A stretch of 64,000 nt of DNA, from contig NW_004624854.1 in the NCBI RefSeq assembly GCF_000247695.1, positions 563,853 through 627,852 on the forward strand. Reading direction: 5' to 3'. Shown here piece after piece: positions 11,700 to 23,157 of the stretch. Source of the stretch: Heterocephalus glaber (Eukaryota; Chordata; Mammalia; Rodentia; Bathyergidae). The notes beneath the pieces were generated by a model. The model was given only the letters and a program-made list of their open reading frames with translations. It was not told where the DNA came from and did not search any database. Within the stretch, counting starts at the first letter, position 1. Every line of letters starts with the position of its first letter. Both the position numbers and the translations under genes were made by a program.

Positions 11700-12660
11700 T
11701 CTGTTCTGGGAAACTGGAAAAAAGCAGTAGCTGTCTTAATTTCTAAAAAAGTGGAGTTCAAGCCAAAACTGATCAGAAGAGGGCCAGGGATTTAGTTCAG
11801 TGGCACTGCGCCTGCCTTGCAAGTACAAGGTCCTGAGTTTGATCCCTGGTACTAAAACAAAACAGAACAAAAAACCCAAAGAAAACCTGATCAGAAGAGG
11901 CAAAGAAGGTCACTACATATTGGTTAAGGGAATAAATCAACAGGAAGAGATAAGAATTATAAACAGATATGCACCAAACACTGGCATACCCAACTACATA
12001 AAACAAACATTACTAGCCATAAAAAAGCTTGTAAACACCAACACAGTTATAATGGAGAACATGAATGCCCCACTGTCAGAAGTAGACAAAAAATCAACAA
12101 AGAAATACTAGAGTTGAACCAAACCTTTGAACAAATGGACTTAATAGATAACTACATAGTGTTCCGCCCAACAACAGAATACACATTCTTCTCAGCATCA
12201 TGTGAAACTTTCTGCAAAATAGACTAGCCAATAAAGTAAGCTCAAATAAATGTAAAGGAATGGAAATACTATGCATATTATCAGATCATAGCACAATAAA
12301 ACAAGAAATGTACAATAAAAGAAAACACAGAAATTATGAAAATGCATAGAAACTAAACAATACACCCTTAAACTAGGTTACAGAAAAAAAAATCAAAGAA
12401 GAAATATGACAGTTTATAGAACTAAACAATAATGCCAGTGTGACATACCAGAACTTATGGGACACAATGAAAGCAGTCCTGAGAAGAAAATGTATAGCCG
12501 TGAATGCCCACATCATAAAAACAGAGTGAACCCAAATACATAACCTAACAGTGCACCTCAGAGTCCAGGGGAACCCAAACACAAAGCTAGTACAAGGAAA
12601 GAAAGATCAGAGCAGAAATCAATGAAACTGAGCCCCAAAAATTACAAAGTACCAGTGAAT
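11700..12660 (+). pseudogene. LINE-1 ORF2 fragment (endonuclease to pre-RT region), broken by a SINE
   Basis: The translation contains KEGHYILVKGINQQEEIRI and RYAPNTGIPNYIKQTLLAI, then MENMNAPLS. These correspond to the L1 ORF2p endonuclease domain, where the functional motif is GDFN; the catalytic aspartate position is lost here. A stop follows near 12108, and later pieces (EYTFFSASCET-like, then LWDTMKAVLRRKC-like) need frame changes. The 5' part (11700-11782, AGTAGCTGTCTTAATTTC...) is separated from the rest by an ID SINE. Both ends are truncated. Dead retrotransposon copy. Confidence 0.85.
11783..11886 (+). repeat. ID-type tRNA-derived SINE nested in the L1 fragment
   Basis: GCCAGGGATTTAGTTCAGTGG (box A) and GAGTTTGATCCCTGG (box B), then an A-rich tail. 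A perfect 14 bp target-site duplication CTGATCAGAAGAGG lies at 11769-11782 and 11887-11900. The copy is therefore younger than the L1 it interrupts. Confidence 0.95.
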
Positions 12661-13059
12661 TGAAGAGTCATTTACTGTATGTTGGCACTTTTAATGGAAC
12701 TTCACCCACTTTTTGAACAAGGAATCTCACATTTATTTTGGATTGAGCCCTGCAGTTTATGTAGCCCACCCTGGAGAGAGGGTAGAAGCATGGAGAAAAG
12801 AAGGGATTTGCCACTGTGCAGCTGGCTTGCTGCCTGAGGAGAGAATGGTGGTCAGTGTATTTGGATTCTCACAGGAACAAAGATAGCATCTAAGCTGTCA
12901 ACTGAGGAACATTTTTAAGTGACTCTGAATTGCTTTGTCTTTGATTTTGTGTATACCAAAACACTCTTTAGATGATGACTTGCCTTCCTTGTAGTTCAGC
13001 TATAAGAGAATGTAGTGCTCAGCTTGAACTTTGGTTTTCTAAGTCCTCTGATAGTTTTT
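12661..13059. other. Non-coding stretch, nothing recognised
   Basis: Sequence between the L1 fragment and the CpG-rich patch. No repeat or exon recognised. Confidence 0.45.
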
Positions 13060-13710
13060 AAAAATGGTGATTAACACGTTGGCCTTTGGGGGTTTCTGTA
13101 CTGGTCTGTGTGCTTGTTTTATGAAAGCCGCTTTTGACGATACACCTCGTGTGGTGGATGCTTGCAGACCTGGAGACCTGAGCCATGGCTGTCAGTCCGG
13201 GGTACGTGCCCCGCGGGTCTCCTGGAGGCGGTCTGTCAGGGTTTCCGCTGTGCAGCCACCTGTGCAGTCGTGCTCACCCCTCAGAGCTCTTGGGCTGGCT
13301 GTGAGCGTGACTGCACCTTCTGAGTAGCACCCGGGAAACCTGCGGCTTCCGAATAGGGTGGAATTGACGTGCACCTGAAAGGGTCGGGGAAGCCAGGCTG
13401 GAATTGTGATAGTCCACCTCAATTCGGAATGGGAAACCCGTTTGTGGTCTTCAAGATCTTTTAAACAACGTTTGCGGCCGAACACCTGCTTTCTTTCTCA
13501 TACACTGCGAGCCCATAAGTGAAGCGCGGAGGGTTTCACGGGAGAGTTCGGTCATGCACGAGAGACCTTCCAGCCACTTGCCCGTCAGAACTCGCCGTGT
13601 CTGCTGGCTGCAAGTGATAAAGCAGCGACTAAAGAGACCGCAACGGGCTACATTAAAACCCTGCATTTCCGCTGGATATCTGCTCTCAAGTTCACATCAG
13701 AGGTATTTCT
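13060..13710. other. CpG-rich single-copy patch (possible regulatory element)
   Basis: About thirty CpG dinucleotides fall in 650 bases (for example ACGTGCCCCGCGGG, GCGGCCGAAC, GAAGCGCGGAGG, CTCGCCGTG), against very few in neighbouring sequence. No repeat family is recognised. Open frames on both strands overlap and look like shadows of low stop density. It could be an unmethylated enhancer or alternative promoter, or a young CpG-rich insertion not yet decayed. Confidence 0.5.
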
Positions 13711-14429
13711 GCAGTGCAGATGGGTGCAGTGCCTGTGTGTGTCCGTGTGTATAATGTAAGGGACCCTGTTGAACTAAGAACAGAGCAAAGTGGGTTAGGG
13801 GTCATCCATGATGCTCAGAACACAGGAAGGGCATCCCATGAAGGTAGTGCTCTGGATTATGTGGGGCCTCAGACTTTCGAAGACTGGAGAGCATTTTTTA
13901 CTTATAATATCACGGAAAACCCCAGGGATTGGAGTAGGTTTTACATGACAGCATGCAGGCCTCAGAGTCTCCCCACTCTGGCTCTGTGTCTAGCGACAAG
14001 CTTTCCTTCCTCTTTGTTCAGGGCTCTCCCAGGCCCTGAAGAGCATCGAGGGACTGAATGTGGCCCAGATGGTGGGACACTGCTGTCTGGAACTGTACAG
14101 TGCATGTCCCGAATGCACCGCTGGGGCTGGGGCTGGGGCTGGGTCCCCCTCTACCTGGGAGGCCTTGGGAACTGAGAATTGGGAGAGGGCAGTGGGTTCC
14201 CAAATGGAAATCGAGGCTGTTCATATGGTGAAAAACCCCAATACAACATCCTTAACAGTGGTTAAGTGAGTACAAACATCAGTATGGGAGGATAAGAAAG
14301 TATGAAGTACTGTGGGTGGGGCAGGTGAAAGGAGAAACAAGTCCTGAGTTGGGGACATTGGGGAAGCTGTGTCAGAGGGAGCTCCAAGGCTGATGATTGG
14401 ACTGGAAATGTGGGAAGACATTTATTTCA
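13711..14429. other. Non-coding stretch with a short GGGGCT repeat
   Basis: A hexamer run GGGGCT, four copies, lies at about 14120-14143. The 153-residue frame at 13714-14175 has no recognisable domain and runs through this repeat. Confidence 0.5.
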
Positions 14430-14790
14430 GGCAGACATCTCTATTGTGAGGAGGCATATGGTGAGAATGGGGATCTAGTTGGGAGGAATATAGAGATTGG
14501 AAAATAGAGATTTTGGAGGAGTGATGGTAGGTGTGGGAAGGACATTTGGGGTCATGGTACAAAAGATCTCAAATCCTAGCTAGGTCAGGGTGTTTAATCG
14601 AGTCGGCGGTAGGGAGCTCTTGAAATAGTTGCAATTAGGACAGATGAGCAGTAGTTTTGGGGCTGGGAGGAAGAGTCAAGGATGACCCTTGGTGTGAGGC
14701 TTCCGTTTATAGAAATAAGGGAGACTGGAGAGCTTGCTGGTGGAGGGAGAGGAGAGAGATCCTGAGGTTGTCCTGAGGACTGTGTGACGA
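14430..14790 (+). mobile_element. L2-like LINE fragment
   Basis: GGAAGAGTCAAGGATGACCC TTGGTGTGAGGC near 14670 resembles the conserved 3' coding end of LINE-2 (AAGAGTCAAGGATGAC). The upstream GGTGTGGGAAGGACATTTGG region fits poorly. Strongly decayed. Confidence 0.55.
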
Positions 14791-15765
14791 TGTGTAATGT
14801 GTCTGGCTGAACGCTGGGTGGAGAGTCAGCAGTGGTTTGGTGCCTGGGATGCAGCCAGGGCCAGCCCGGAAGTGAGTGGGGCAGTTCTGACCGACAGGAG
14901 GGCTGTGGCCTTTACAGGGAATTGTCCTGCAGTGCTGGCCAGGTCCGCCTGAGGCAGAACCAAACCCTGGGCCTGAGCACTCTGCTCAGAGATGAGAGCT
15001 CCTTCCTGTCCTCAGCAAGCATGCAGGCTTGCTGCCAGGCAAAGATTCTTACTCTGTTTTCTTTGTGAGCCTTTAAGGGAGGGCTGAGTGTTACGCCAAG
15101 GGCTGTTGGTACTTTGGGATTTTAGGTAAGAAATTTAGGAGAAAGCGGAGGTGTTTGGTTGAGACAGAGCTAAGGTAGTGGGAGGGGCCTGGCTTTGGTT
15201 GCCAGCGCTGCCTCCTTGTCTGTGGCCTGAGGTCAGGGTCCTGTACCGCGGCTTCCCACGTACTCCGCAGGAAGAGGAGGGGGCTCTGCCCCTGGCCAGG
15301 AGCACTGCTCTGCTACGCTGTGGCAGTGCTCAGGAGGGTCCCCTCTTTGGCCCTGACATGGCTTTGTCACTAAGTGAGGTGCTGCCGGACCCCTTCCTTT
15401 TCCTGGGATGAATCCAGTGGTCTTCAGGTACTCTGGAAGACCTTCCCTCTGGGTGTCTTTGCCCTAGCGTTAGTCTTGCTGTTCTCACAGAGGCTACGGA
15501 TGAGCTTTCATCTGGAAGTAGGAAGCAGTGGATGCAGGGTTTCCCCTGGGTGGAGGAAGTGGAGACAGAGGCAGCTTTCCGAGTGTCTCAGGCTGCCCTG
15601 TCCTCAGCTGTTGCTTCTGTGAGAGCTATGCTTTCCTGTGGGTCAAATTTGGGCATGTTTTTCTCCTGATGCTGATCGATATGAAAATGTTTATGGTGAC
15701 AGAGTAAAAAGTAACCACTGAGGGCGAAGTTGAAGTGAACATTGTTAATAATAATTGCTCCTCCA
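14791..15765. other. Non-coding, moderately GC-rich stretch
   Basis: Several short open frames on the + strand (14832-15622) show no recognised protein or good splice pair. Confidence 0.45.
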
Positions 15766-15850
15766 CTTTTTTTTTGGTACCGGGGATCGAACTCAGGTCT
15801 CTGCACTTGCGAGGCAGGTGGCAGAACCACTGAGCTAAATCCCCGGCCCC
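15766..15850 (-). repeat. ID-type SINE
   Basis: Inverted copy: T run, GGTACCGGGGATCGAACTCAGG, GAACCACTGAGCTAAATCCCCGGCC. Near-consensus and full length. Confidence 0.93.
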
Positions 15851-16658
15851 CACATATTATTTTTATCCATTCAGGTTGTGGGTGTGAGCAACAGAATAAT
15901 CCAAACTCTTTAAAGAACTGCACACAGCAGTGACTGCCAGGCCCCTGGGAAATGTTCCAGCTGCTTCATAGGCACTGAAGAGCGGGAGAGGCAGGAAACC
16001 CGCAGCAGCACCTGGACGGGCCTGTGGGACTGTTCTCCTGGTCGCAAGAACCACTGACAGCTAATAGATGGGGTCTTGGTGGGGTCGCTGTCTTCCGGCC
16101 CATGCCTGGTCAGGCCCTGTTTGCTGGAAGTCACTCCCTGTCCGGTTTCTGCTGTTAATTTCCTTGGGCTTCTGTGCCTTCTGGTCCCACACCCGAGTCT
16201 CACTGGGGCTTGTTTCGAGACTGGGACCTGTGTCCTCCGCGCACCGGCTCTGCAGTGCAGGGGTGCTCCTGTACCCAGGCCACCCAGTCTATGGAGCTGA
16301 GGATGCTGGTGCCAGTTTTCTTCAAACTTCATTTAAGATGTGTGAAGCATTCATTCATGGTTCTTAACAACATGCAGTTGAAAAGAACCGAAGGGAAATC
16401 AATCAGTAGCATAGATTTTATATTGAATTATGGCACTATTAAAAATGAAATTCCCTCCGACATTTGAAGGGATTTTGAGGGCAAATGTCTTCCGCTTCCC
16501 ATTTAGAGCTCTTCTTATAAAATACTTTGAAATCTGAGAACTACCTGGAAAAACCATTGTTTTCATTTCAAAAAGATAAAAATTCCCTTATTTCTTATTT
16601 CCCATTTCATACAAATGGCCTATTAATTTTTAACTTTAATAAATTCAGATTGGCTTTG
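15851..16658. other. Non-coding stretch, nothing recognised
   Basis: Open frames on both strands (15910-16332 minus, 16068-16367 plus) overlap a GC-rich patch and resemble no known protein. Confidence 0.45.
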
Positions 16659-16735
16659 ACCCCTCCCCCCAGTCGAACTCAGGGCCTTGCACTTGCAAGG
16701 CAGGTGGTGGCACCACTGAGCTAAATCCCTGGCCT
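16659..16735 (-). repeat. ID-type SINE
   Basis: CAGTCGAACTCAGGGCCTTGC, then CACCACTGAGCTAAATCCCTGGCC. The A tail is replaced by a C-rich run on this strand (CCCCTCCCCCC), and the GGTACC end is degraded. Confidence 0.85.
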
Positions 16736-17434
16736 GGGTTTGATTTTTGAATGGCAGAGATTTGATGAATTGAACAAAATTCTTATTAGACAACTGGTAG
16801 AAGAATATTTATTATAACTTCCATATATTAAATATAGCTAATTTTTCTTTTGCACTTTTTCATTGAGCTTTTTTTTTTTTTTTGCATTATCTAGACCTCA
16901 CCCCTTTTTCAGGGGAAAACTCAGTCTTTTTCAATTCATAATTCTGCTGTCCTGTGCACCCCTAATTTTAGGCTCTCCTCCTTATTTGCTGATCAGTAAC
17001 TAAATTACATAATAGACATGATGTGAAATGTGTGAGTGCTTTGGGTAAAATGAAGATAGACCACTGTGATTTTAGATCTGTAAGAGTTCAGTGTTTTGTA
17101 GATTAAAATAACATATACTTGACATTTGTTAACTGATTTTTTCCACAATGGCTTTGTGAGAAGGACTGAAAAGTAACACCCCGTTCTTTAAGGGAAGTGG
17201 CAGCACGGGCACTTCCACACACTGATGGTGGAGGGACTGTGAACCAGGAGATCCGATTGGAGTAGGCGATCCTGCTGAGTACGCCCTGTGCTTGTGTATG
17301 TTCTTAGGGTGCACCCTTGGGTAATTTGCATCTATAAGAAGGTTCAGATGGAACAGCATTGAGGAATGCTTGCGAACCAATCCTTGGCTATCGGTACCTT
17401 GTGGCAGGCGCTGTTTATAGCATTTTGCATGCAC
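16736..17434. other. AT-rich non-coding stretch
   Basis: Contains a T run at 16870-16883. No repeat or exon recognised. Confidence 0.45.
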
Positions 17435-17600
17435 CTCGTATCATTTTTCATCACCGTTACTTAATTTTGACGGACTGTTGTCACCTGACTTTATTTTCCA
17501 TGAGGAATCCAAGACACAGAGCAATTATGCAGCTTGCTGAAGTGCTGGAGTCAGAATTAGAACCCAAGCCATCTGACTCTGTGGTCATTCACTATTCTAG
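17435..17600 (+). repeat. MIR SINE fragment
   Basis: TTATTTTCCATGAGGAATCCAAGACACAGAG, GCAGCTTGCTGAAGTGC, GAGTCAGAATTAGAACCCAAG. This is the MIR core and 3' order. Confidence 0.75.
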
Positions 17601-19712
17601 ATGGGCTTCCCTGTGTCCCAGAAACCTGTGCAGAGTCCGGTGAGGGCAGACAGAACCAGGAGGGGCCTGTGGCCTGTCAAGGGCTGCCACGTACTCTTCC
17701 TCCCCCTTCCCGACCTCCCTTCCCCTGTGTCAGTGTGGCCTGGGACCCACCCTGGGTCCGTTGGGAGCCCTCCTCTCTCAGACCACCTCTCTCGGAGGGT
17801 GGCTTTGCAGATGGGCTGTTCACTCACAAGAGCCCAACAAGGCTGACGAGTTTTCGTTTGGAAATTTGACTGCAGCTCCCCTGTTGGGCTGAGGCTCCAG
17901 GACCCAGCAGAGGGCATCGGTGTCCATGGGTCTCCCGAGCATCTCAGAGAAAACAGAAAGGGCTTTGCTCACCAGTGGTCTCGGGATGCGGTGCCCTGGG
18001 ACCACGGGCACTGGAGAGTCCATCTGTGATCAGACCCCTCCCTGGGCCCGCAGGTCAGACACAGGGCGGGAGTGTGACACACGCCAGCTTCTCGTCACTG
18101 AGTATGTTTGAAGCAACAGGTTCCTACTGTAGGAGGCTGGACATCAGAAAGATTTTTTTTTTTTTCAGAAAGATTAATTTGCTTAGTCTCGTGTACTTGA
18201 GGGAAGAATTAGAAATCCTAGCAAATGCTTTCATCACAAAGTTATCTGTGGTGGGATGACCTTTTACATCCCATATTGTACCTTGTAGGAATCAGTCCTT
18301 AGGACGTAAACAGCAATGGAGACGGGAGGGGAACTGTTTCCCTTATCAGATGTAACATGGCAGATAGGGCCTTGTGTGGAGATGTGTAGCTCCCTTATGA
18401 GAAGTTACAAAATAGATGTCCCTGTAAACTGGCGCCGCTGTGACCTTTAGGGAGATTTTTCTGAGCTGGTATCCAAATGAAAGTGAAGGAACATTTGGGA
18501 GGTCTTTCTTTCTTCTGGTGTGAGAAGATTATTATTATCAGGGTAAAATGCACACTATCCTCACATATTAATTTCTCTTAATTTATGACTTAATGTATCC
18601 ACCCACCTTTATTTCTACTTCTGCCAAAATCCAAGCCTTTATTATTGCTGGCTGATGTGCATTTTTGTGTTCTGTTTGCTCATTGTAGTACATGTGATTA
18701 AATACTCATTGCATTTTTACCAAAAAGTATACTTAAATACTTATTTTCACCAGTGACATATTTATAATACTTTATTAAACATTTAGTAAAACCATATCCT
18801 TTATTAAGAATGCATTTGGCAGTAACCAAGATCACTGGCTGAAAAGCCATATTTGATTGATAGATTGATTGATTGTGCTGGGCATGGAAACCAGGACCTT
18901 GCCCGGAGAGGCACTGAGCTGCACCCCAGCCCAAAATGCTATATTTTAAAATAGTTTCTTTGAATAATTCTTTATAGTAAGATAATGCTCCTTGATTTCA
19001 TGTAGTTTATTTCATTGGAGAATTGCACGCTCATCTAAAGGGTTTGTGAAACCAATTTTATTTTCTGGATCCTGAAGTTGGTTTTGGAGAAATTCTAGCT
19101 GTATTGTATTAAGCAAGATCCCATGTCTGCACCACATCTTCTGCTGATGTGTCATTTTCTAAATATGTGCTGCTTGTTCCAAAACAAGTGTCGGTAGCTG
19201 GAAGCGTTGGAGAATGTTAATTTGGCACTTGTACTCAAGAGTGGCACTTAGTTTCCTAGATTGTGTCCTGTTCCATGTGAGTTTTCCAGATGATTTGTTT
19301 CCTTTCTTTTAAAAACAAAACACTCAACACTAATAAAATCAGACCTGGTGCTGCTTGTGCTGTTGACATTTATATCAACCTTTGTCTTGCAGCCTGATGT
19401 TAAAATTAGTCTGTAGAAGTGGGCAGGGACAGACTGTTTTTAGACTGCAGTTCCAGTTCTGTGGTCCAAGATATTTATCACTAATAAATTCTCTCTATAA
19501 AAATCCAGTTCTCCTTAAAAATCTCTAGTTTTAAACTTAAGGGTCTGGCTGTAGCTTACTTAGATCATTTGGTAGTCATCTTGTCAGTTGTTTCTAAACT
19601 TTTTCTGTCTTGAATCCTGATCAGTAACACTTTATTTATAAATGGCATATACATACTGCTATGTAAGTATATACTATGTAAATTAATTCACATTTGTGCC
19701 TGTTATGTAACA
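17601..19712. other. Non-coding stretch with a divergent SINE scrap
   Basis: GC-rich at 17600-18100, AT-rich afterwards. At 18867-18935, TGCTGGGCATGGAAACCAGGACCTTGC followed by CACTGAGCTGCACCCCAGCCC looks like a decayed inverted ID-type SINE. No exon recognised. Confidence 0.45.
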
Positions 19713-19800
19713 GGGTTGGGTATTCCTCAGTGGTAGAGCACTTGCCTAGCATGAATGAGGCCCTGGGTTCGATCCCCAGCACTGCCCAAAATAAAAACAA
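19713..19800 (+). repeat. ID-type SINE, older BC1-like subfamily
   Basis: GGGTTGGGTATTCCTCAGTGGTAGAGCACTTGCCTAGCATGAATGAGG then GGGTTCGATCCCCAGCACTG. The internal AGAGCACTTGCCTAGCATG is the general rodent ID version, unlike the younger GCCGCCTGCCTCGCAAGC copies nearby. A TA-rich tail follows to 19850. Confidence 0.9.
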
Positions 19801-19850
19801 ATATATGTGTATACCTATGTATATATTCATAAATATATACATACAAGGAG

Positions 19851-20528
19851 TGTAGGGAACAGAGGAAGGGGGCGTTACTAGGACCCCTGCATTGGTTTGG
19901 GTCTCCTGTGAGCTATGACAGTACAAGGTGAATTAAAGAATTAAAGACAGGAAGCGAGACTTAGAGAGGAGCTGGGTTCTGGCCTGATCAGTGCTGCTCC
20001 GGGCAGCAAGATGAAGGCACCCTGAGTTTGCCCCTATTTATTGGGTTCATAGGGAGTAACAGATGACTCAAAGGGTGGTGATAATCCTAAATTGATGAGA
20101 ATCTGATAATCAGAGGAAGTATCAGATGTCTTGGAGGGTTGTGGCAATCCTATGAACATGAGGATCTTATGCTGATGAGGATCTTAGGTTGATGAGGAAT
20201 TTAAATTGGTTAGGACAGTAAGATGAGCAAAAATGTTCTTACAACAGTAGGTGGGATGAGTTAAGGTGATAAGGAATTTGCCCCAGCCCGGGTGAAACCT
20301 TTCTCTTACTCCTCAGTTCCCAAGGGACCAGGATGTCTTCAGCTGACGTAATCTTGCCCTTGAGTGTCACAGTGTCAGGGGACCATTAGGTCTCAGCTGT
20401 GACCAGAGGCAAAAATGGAGTTATGTCTCAGCATGTCACAGCTGGCCTGTAGGCAAGAAGACTAGGTCTAATCATAATTTAATTGTGAAATGATTTTTCC
20501 CCAAAATTATGTAGAATGGCTCCCGTAA
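19851..20528 (-). mobile_element. ERVK (IAP-like) LTR, solo
   Basis: On the minus strand the element runs from about GGGAGCCATTCTACATAATTTTGGGG to CCCTACA at 19851. A second copy at 41743-42235 starts TGTTGGGAGC, the usual start of IAP-type LTRs. The two share GATCAGTGCTGCTC, TCAGCTGTGACCAGAGGC and CTGGCCTGTAGGCAAGAAG-like stretches. No gag, pol or env sequence is next to it, so it is a solo LTR relic. Confidence 0.75.
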
Positions 20529-20531
20529 AAG

Positions 20532-21068
20532 AAGTGATTAAAATATATGGTGAATGTTTAAATTAAAAAATTTATTACAGTAAAAGACACATTGTCATTA
20601 GTCCCCCTCAAAATACCTGACTTGCTTCAGACACACTTATCCCATCCTTCTTAAAAGCTGCTTTCTGAGACAGTTCAGGAAGTCCTCTTGTGTGAGTGTC
20701 CGTACAAGATGTGAAGGTGTGATCAGAAGTGAATACTGCTGCCCAGTGCCAGCCAACAGAAATGGAAGCTTGTAAAAACCTACTGGTGTGTCCTCATCCA
20801 CCTTATTCACCATCAGACTTCTGGCTCTTCCTCAAAGTCAAAGACCATGAATGGTAAACATTTTGAATCAATTTAAGACATCAAAGCAGCTGCAACAGAT
20901 ATTCATGTACGAAGAGTTCAGAACTGTTGCAAAAAATGGCAAAAACGATAAGATAATTATTTGAAGTGTGTGTGTGGTGGTGTATCTTGGGGTGGATGAA
21001 TGATAATATGCCTTCTACTGTAGTAAATTTTAAAGAAATTTAAACATTCACCATATTTTTGATCACAT
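20532..21068. mobile_element. Palindromic mariner-derived element (copy 1)
   Basis: Terminal inverted repeats: GTGATTAAAATATATGGTGAATG at the left, and its near complement CATTCACCATATTTTTGATCAC at the right. The left half (20590-20720) reads, inverted, the C-terminal end of a mariner transposase. The right half reads the same part forwards, with CATCCACCTTATTCACCATCAGACTTCTGGCTC matching the HPPYSPDLAPSDFWL catalytic region, decayed. The element is thus a head-to-head fold-back without a working transposase. It lies immediately beside the ERVK LTR end. Confidence 0.75.
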
Positions 21069-21754
21069 ATACATGCACCAGATAAAACCTAGAAGGTACA
21101 AAGATTTTATGGGGAAAAAAATATATAAGTTCCAATATTTGCTTCTTGTAATCTCCAACTCCAGAATACGACTTCTGGTCACCATCAGTTGCTATTCATG
21201 ATCTATTAAGAGAATGTGATTACCAACTCTTCAGGGTGAGGTTTTAGGGCGATCTAAAGTATTTAAGACATACGAAAGGGATGAAATAGAATGTGACAGA
21301 TACCATGCCTGTTTCTCCCCTCCTCCGTAGAAAGAATTCTTGGTTTTTCTCTAAGGATCACTGCGCCCCACAGAAGGTGTAAGAAACATTCTGCAGTCTA
21401 GAGGCTGAACAGCAGACCAGGTGGAGAACAGCGGGAAACCCGCACCCAGGCTCTGCGTGGCGCTCTTGACCGAGAGCTTGGCTTCCGCCACTCTTGCGTG
21501 TCTGTGGCTTCTGTCCCTTTGCTTTCCTTTGTCCCCAGCCCCATTCCCATGTTAGGGCTTCTGCAGCCCTGGGGTTATCACATACCTGACAGTCTGTAGC
21601 TTTGGAAGTGGCATTGTTAGTGACACCTGGCAAAGAAGTGGGGTAGGGCCGGGCCTGCGGCTTGGTGGTGGGTGCTGCTTGCCTGCCTGCTGTACAGGAG
21701 GCCCTGGGTCTGTTTCCTACCCAGCAAGACAAAGAAACGTGGAAAAGCTTAGGG
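21069..21754. other. Non-coding stretch
   Basis: A 156-residue open frame on the minus strand (21358-21828) overlaps the hAT remnant at its upstream end and has no known domain. Probably chance. Confidence 0.45.
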
Positions 21755-21850
21755 CAGAGCTGCTCAAGTGCATGCCCTTCCTTGACAGTTTGCTGGGAAT
21801 GCGGGTTTTCAGGCTCCACTCCACCCATCTAGCTGAGTGAAGTATTGATT
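21755..21850 (+). mobile_element. MER20-like hAT remnant
   Basis: GAGCTGCTCAAGTGCATGCCC, then TTGCTGGGAATGCGGGTTTTCAGGCTCCACTCCACCCATCTAGCTGAG follows the order of MER20-type MITEs (CTCAAAGTGTGGTCC..., AATGCAAATTCTCAGGC CCCACCCCAGACC). Confidence 0.55.
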
Positions 21851-23157
21851 CAAAATCGGAATCCTTGTCAGGTTGTCCTGTTTCAGAATTGTCCTTGCTT
21901 CCCTAGTCTTTCCTAGTAACCAAACCTGAGGGTCCGTGGTGGGGACAGTGGTATGCATACCATAGAATTTAGGGCTCTGGTAGCAGATTCAGTGTAGTTA
22001 ATTCAATCCATGTAAGCTTTCTTCTCCAAAGAATCAACAGGGTGAATGAAGAGGAGGCTGCTGATATTCTCCATTCTTACAAAATAAGATTATTACCAAT
22101 TCAGTAATGAAGTAGATACAAAGTAAGTAATTTTTGTAACATGGGCACTAGACTAGGCCTGGACTAGCAGAGACTAAGGGGAATACTAGGGATTAATTTA
22201 ATAAGAAGCAGAATTAGGAACTGGGATAAAGATACCATGGGAATTTTGCCCAGAAATTGGGAACAAAAAATCTTCCCTTTTCTTGATTTTATGTTGCAGT
22301 AATTTGTATTGTCAGGATTCAGTACTAGTATTATGATTTTAATTTCACTTTTCAAGTTTAACATGGAAAGTTCATTACTATTTCTAGCATTGTTACTTGC
22401 AACAACTTCCTACTGAATACCTCTGTGGCCATATAACAGGCTGGACTTGCAAGCACATGGCAGAGTCTGTAGAGAGTAAGAAGGGAGCTGCACTGGAGTC
22501 AAAATTAGAGCAAAGCATAGAAAGTGCAGGGATCAGTATTGACTTAAGCCTCAGTTTCTACCATCTCACAGGATCACAGTGAGGTTTAAGTGTGATCTGC
22601 AGAAAGACCCAGGGAAAGCCCTCAGGGAATAAATGCGGCACCTCTACCCCACCCTCCTCTCTCAGGCTGTGTGTTCCAGAGTCTCTTGAGGCTGGGAATC
22701 AGTAAGAGGAGAGGAGTGGTGGAATTATGTGTAAGTTGTGGAGATAAGGAGGAGAGACATTTCAGTGGGGAGAGTCTGGGGTCCCCAGTGATCGGCTTAA
22801 AGAATTTATAGGGTAGATTTTTGTAAATGTTAGGCAGAGATCTCCTTCATTTAAATTAAAATAGTTTCCAGTGTATCAAAGACAGAGGCTAGGCTGAAAT
22901 GGAGCCTATGCCATTTCTTTGGGGACCCCTAACGAGTGCGTCCCGAGACCGAGCTGGCACCGGCTGGGGCTCATGGGCAGCAGGAGGCCGGAGTCACCAA
23001 GTGACGAGGTGCCAGCACCATCCAGTCCAGCGAGTCCAAAAACGAAGGAGTTTCTGGTTATCAGAGGTCAGAAAGAAGTTGAAGATCAGAAAAACAAGGA
23101 GTTGAGCAAAGTTTGAAAGATTATTCCTAAAATACATCTTTCTCTTTGTTTTCACAG
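21851..23157. other. Non-coding stretch, nothing recognised
   Basis: No repeat recognised. It ends in the strong acceptor-like tract discussed for 23158. Confidence 0.4.

Noticed and set aside
13714..14175. A 153-residue open frame after the CpG-rich patch
   Set aside because: It runs through a GGGGCT repeat, has no domain and no consistent splice boundaries.
21358..21828. A 156-residue minus-strand frame
   Set aside because: Overlaps a hAT remnant; composition and lack of motifs suggest chance.
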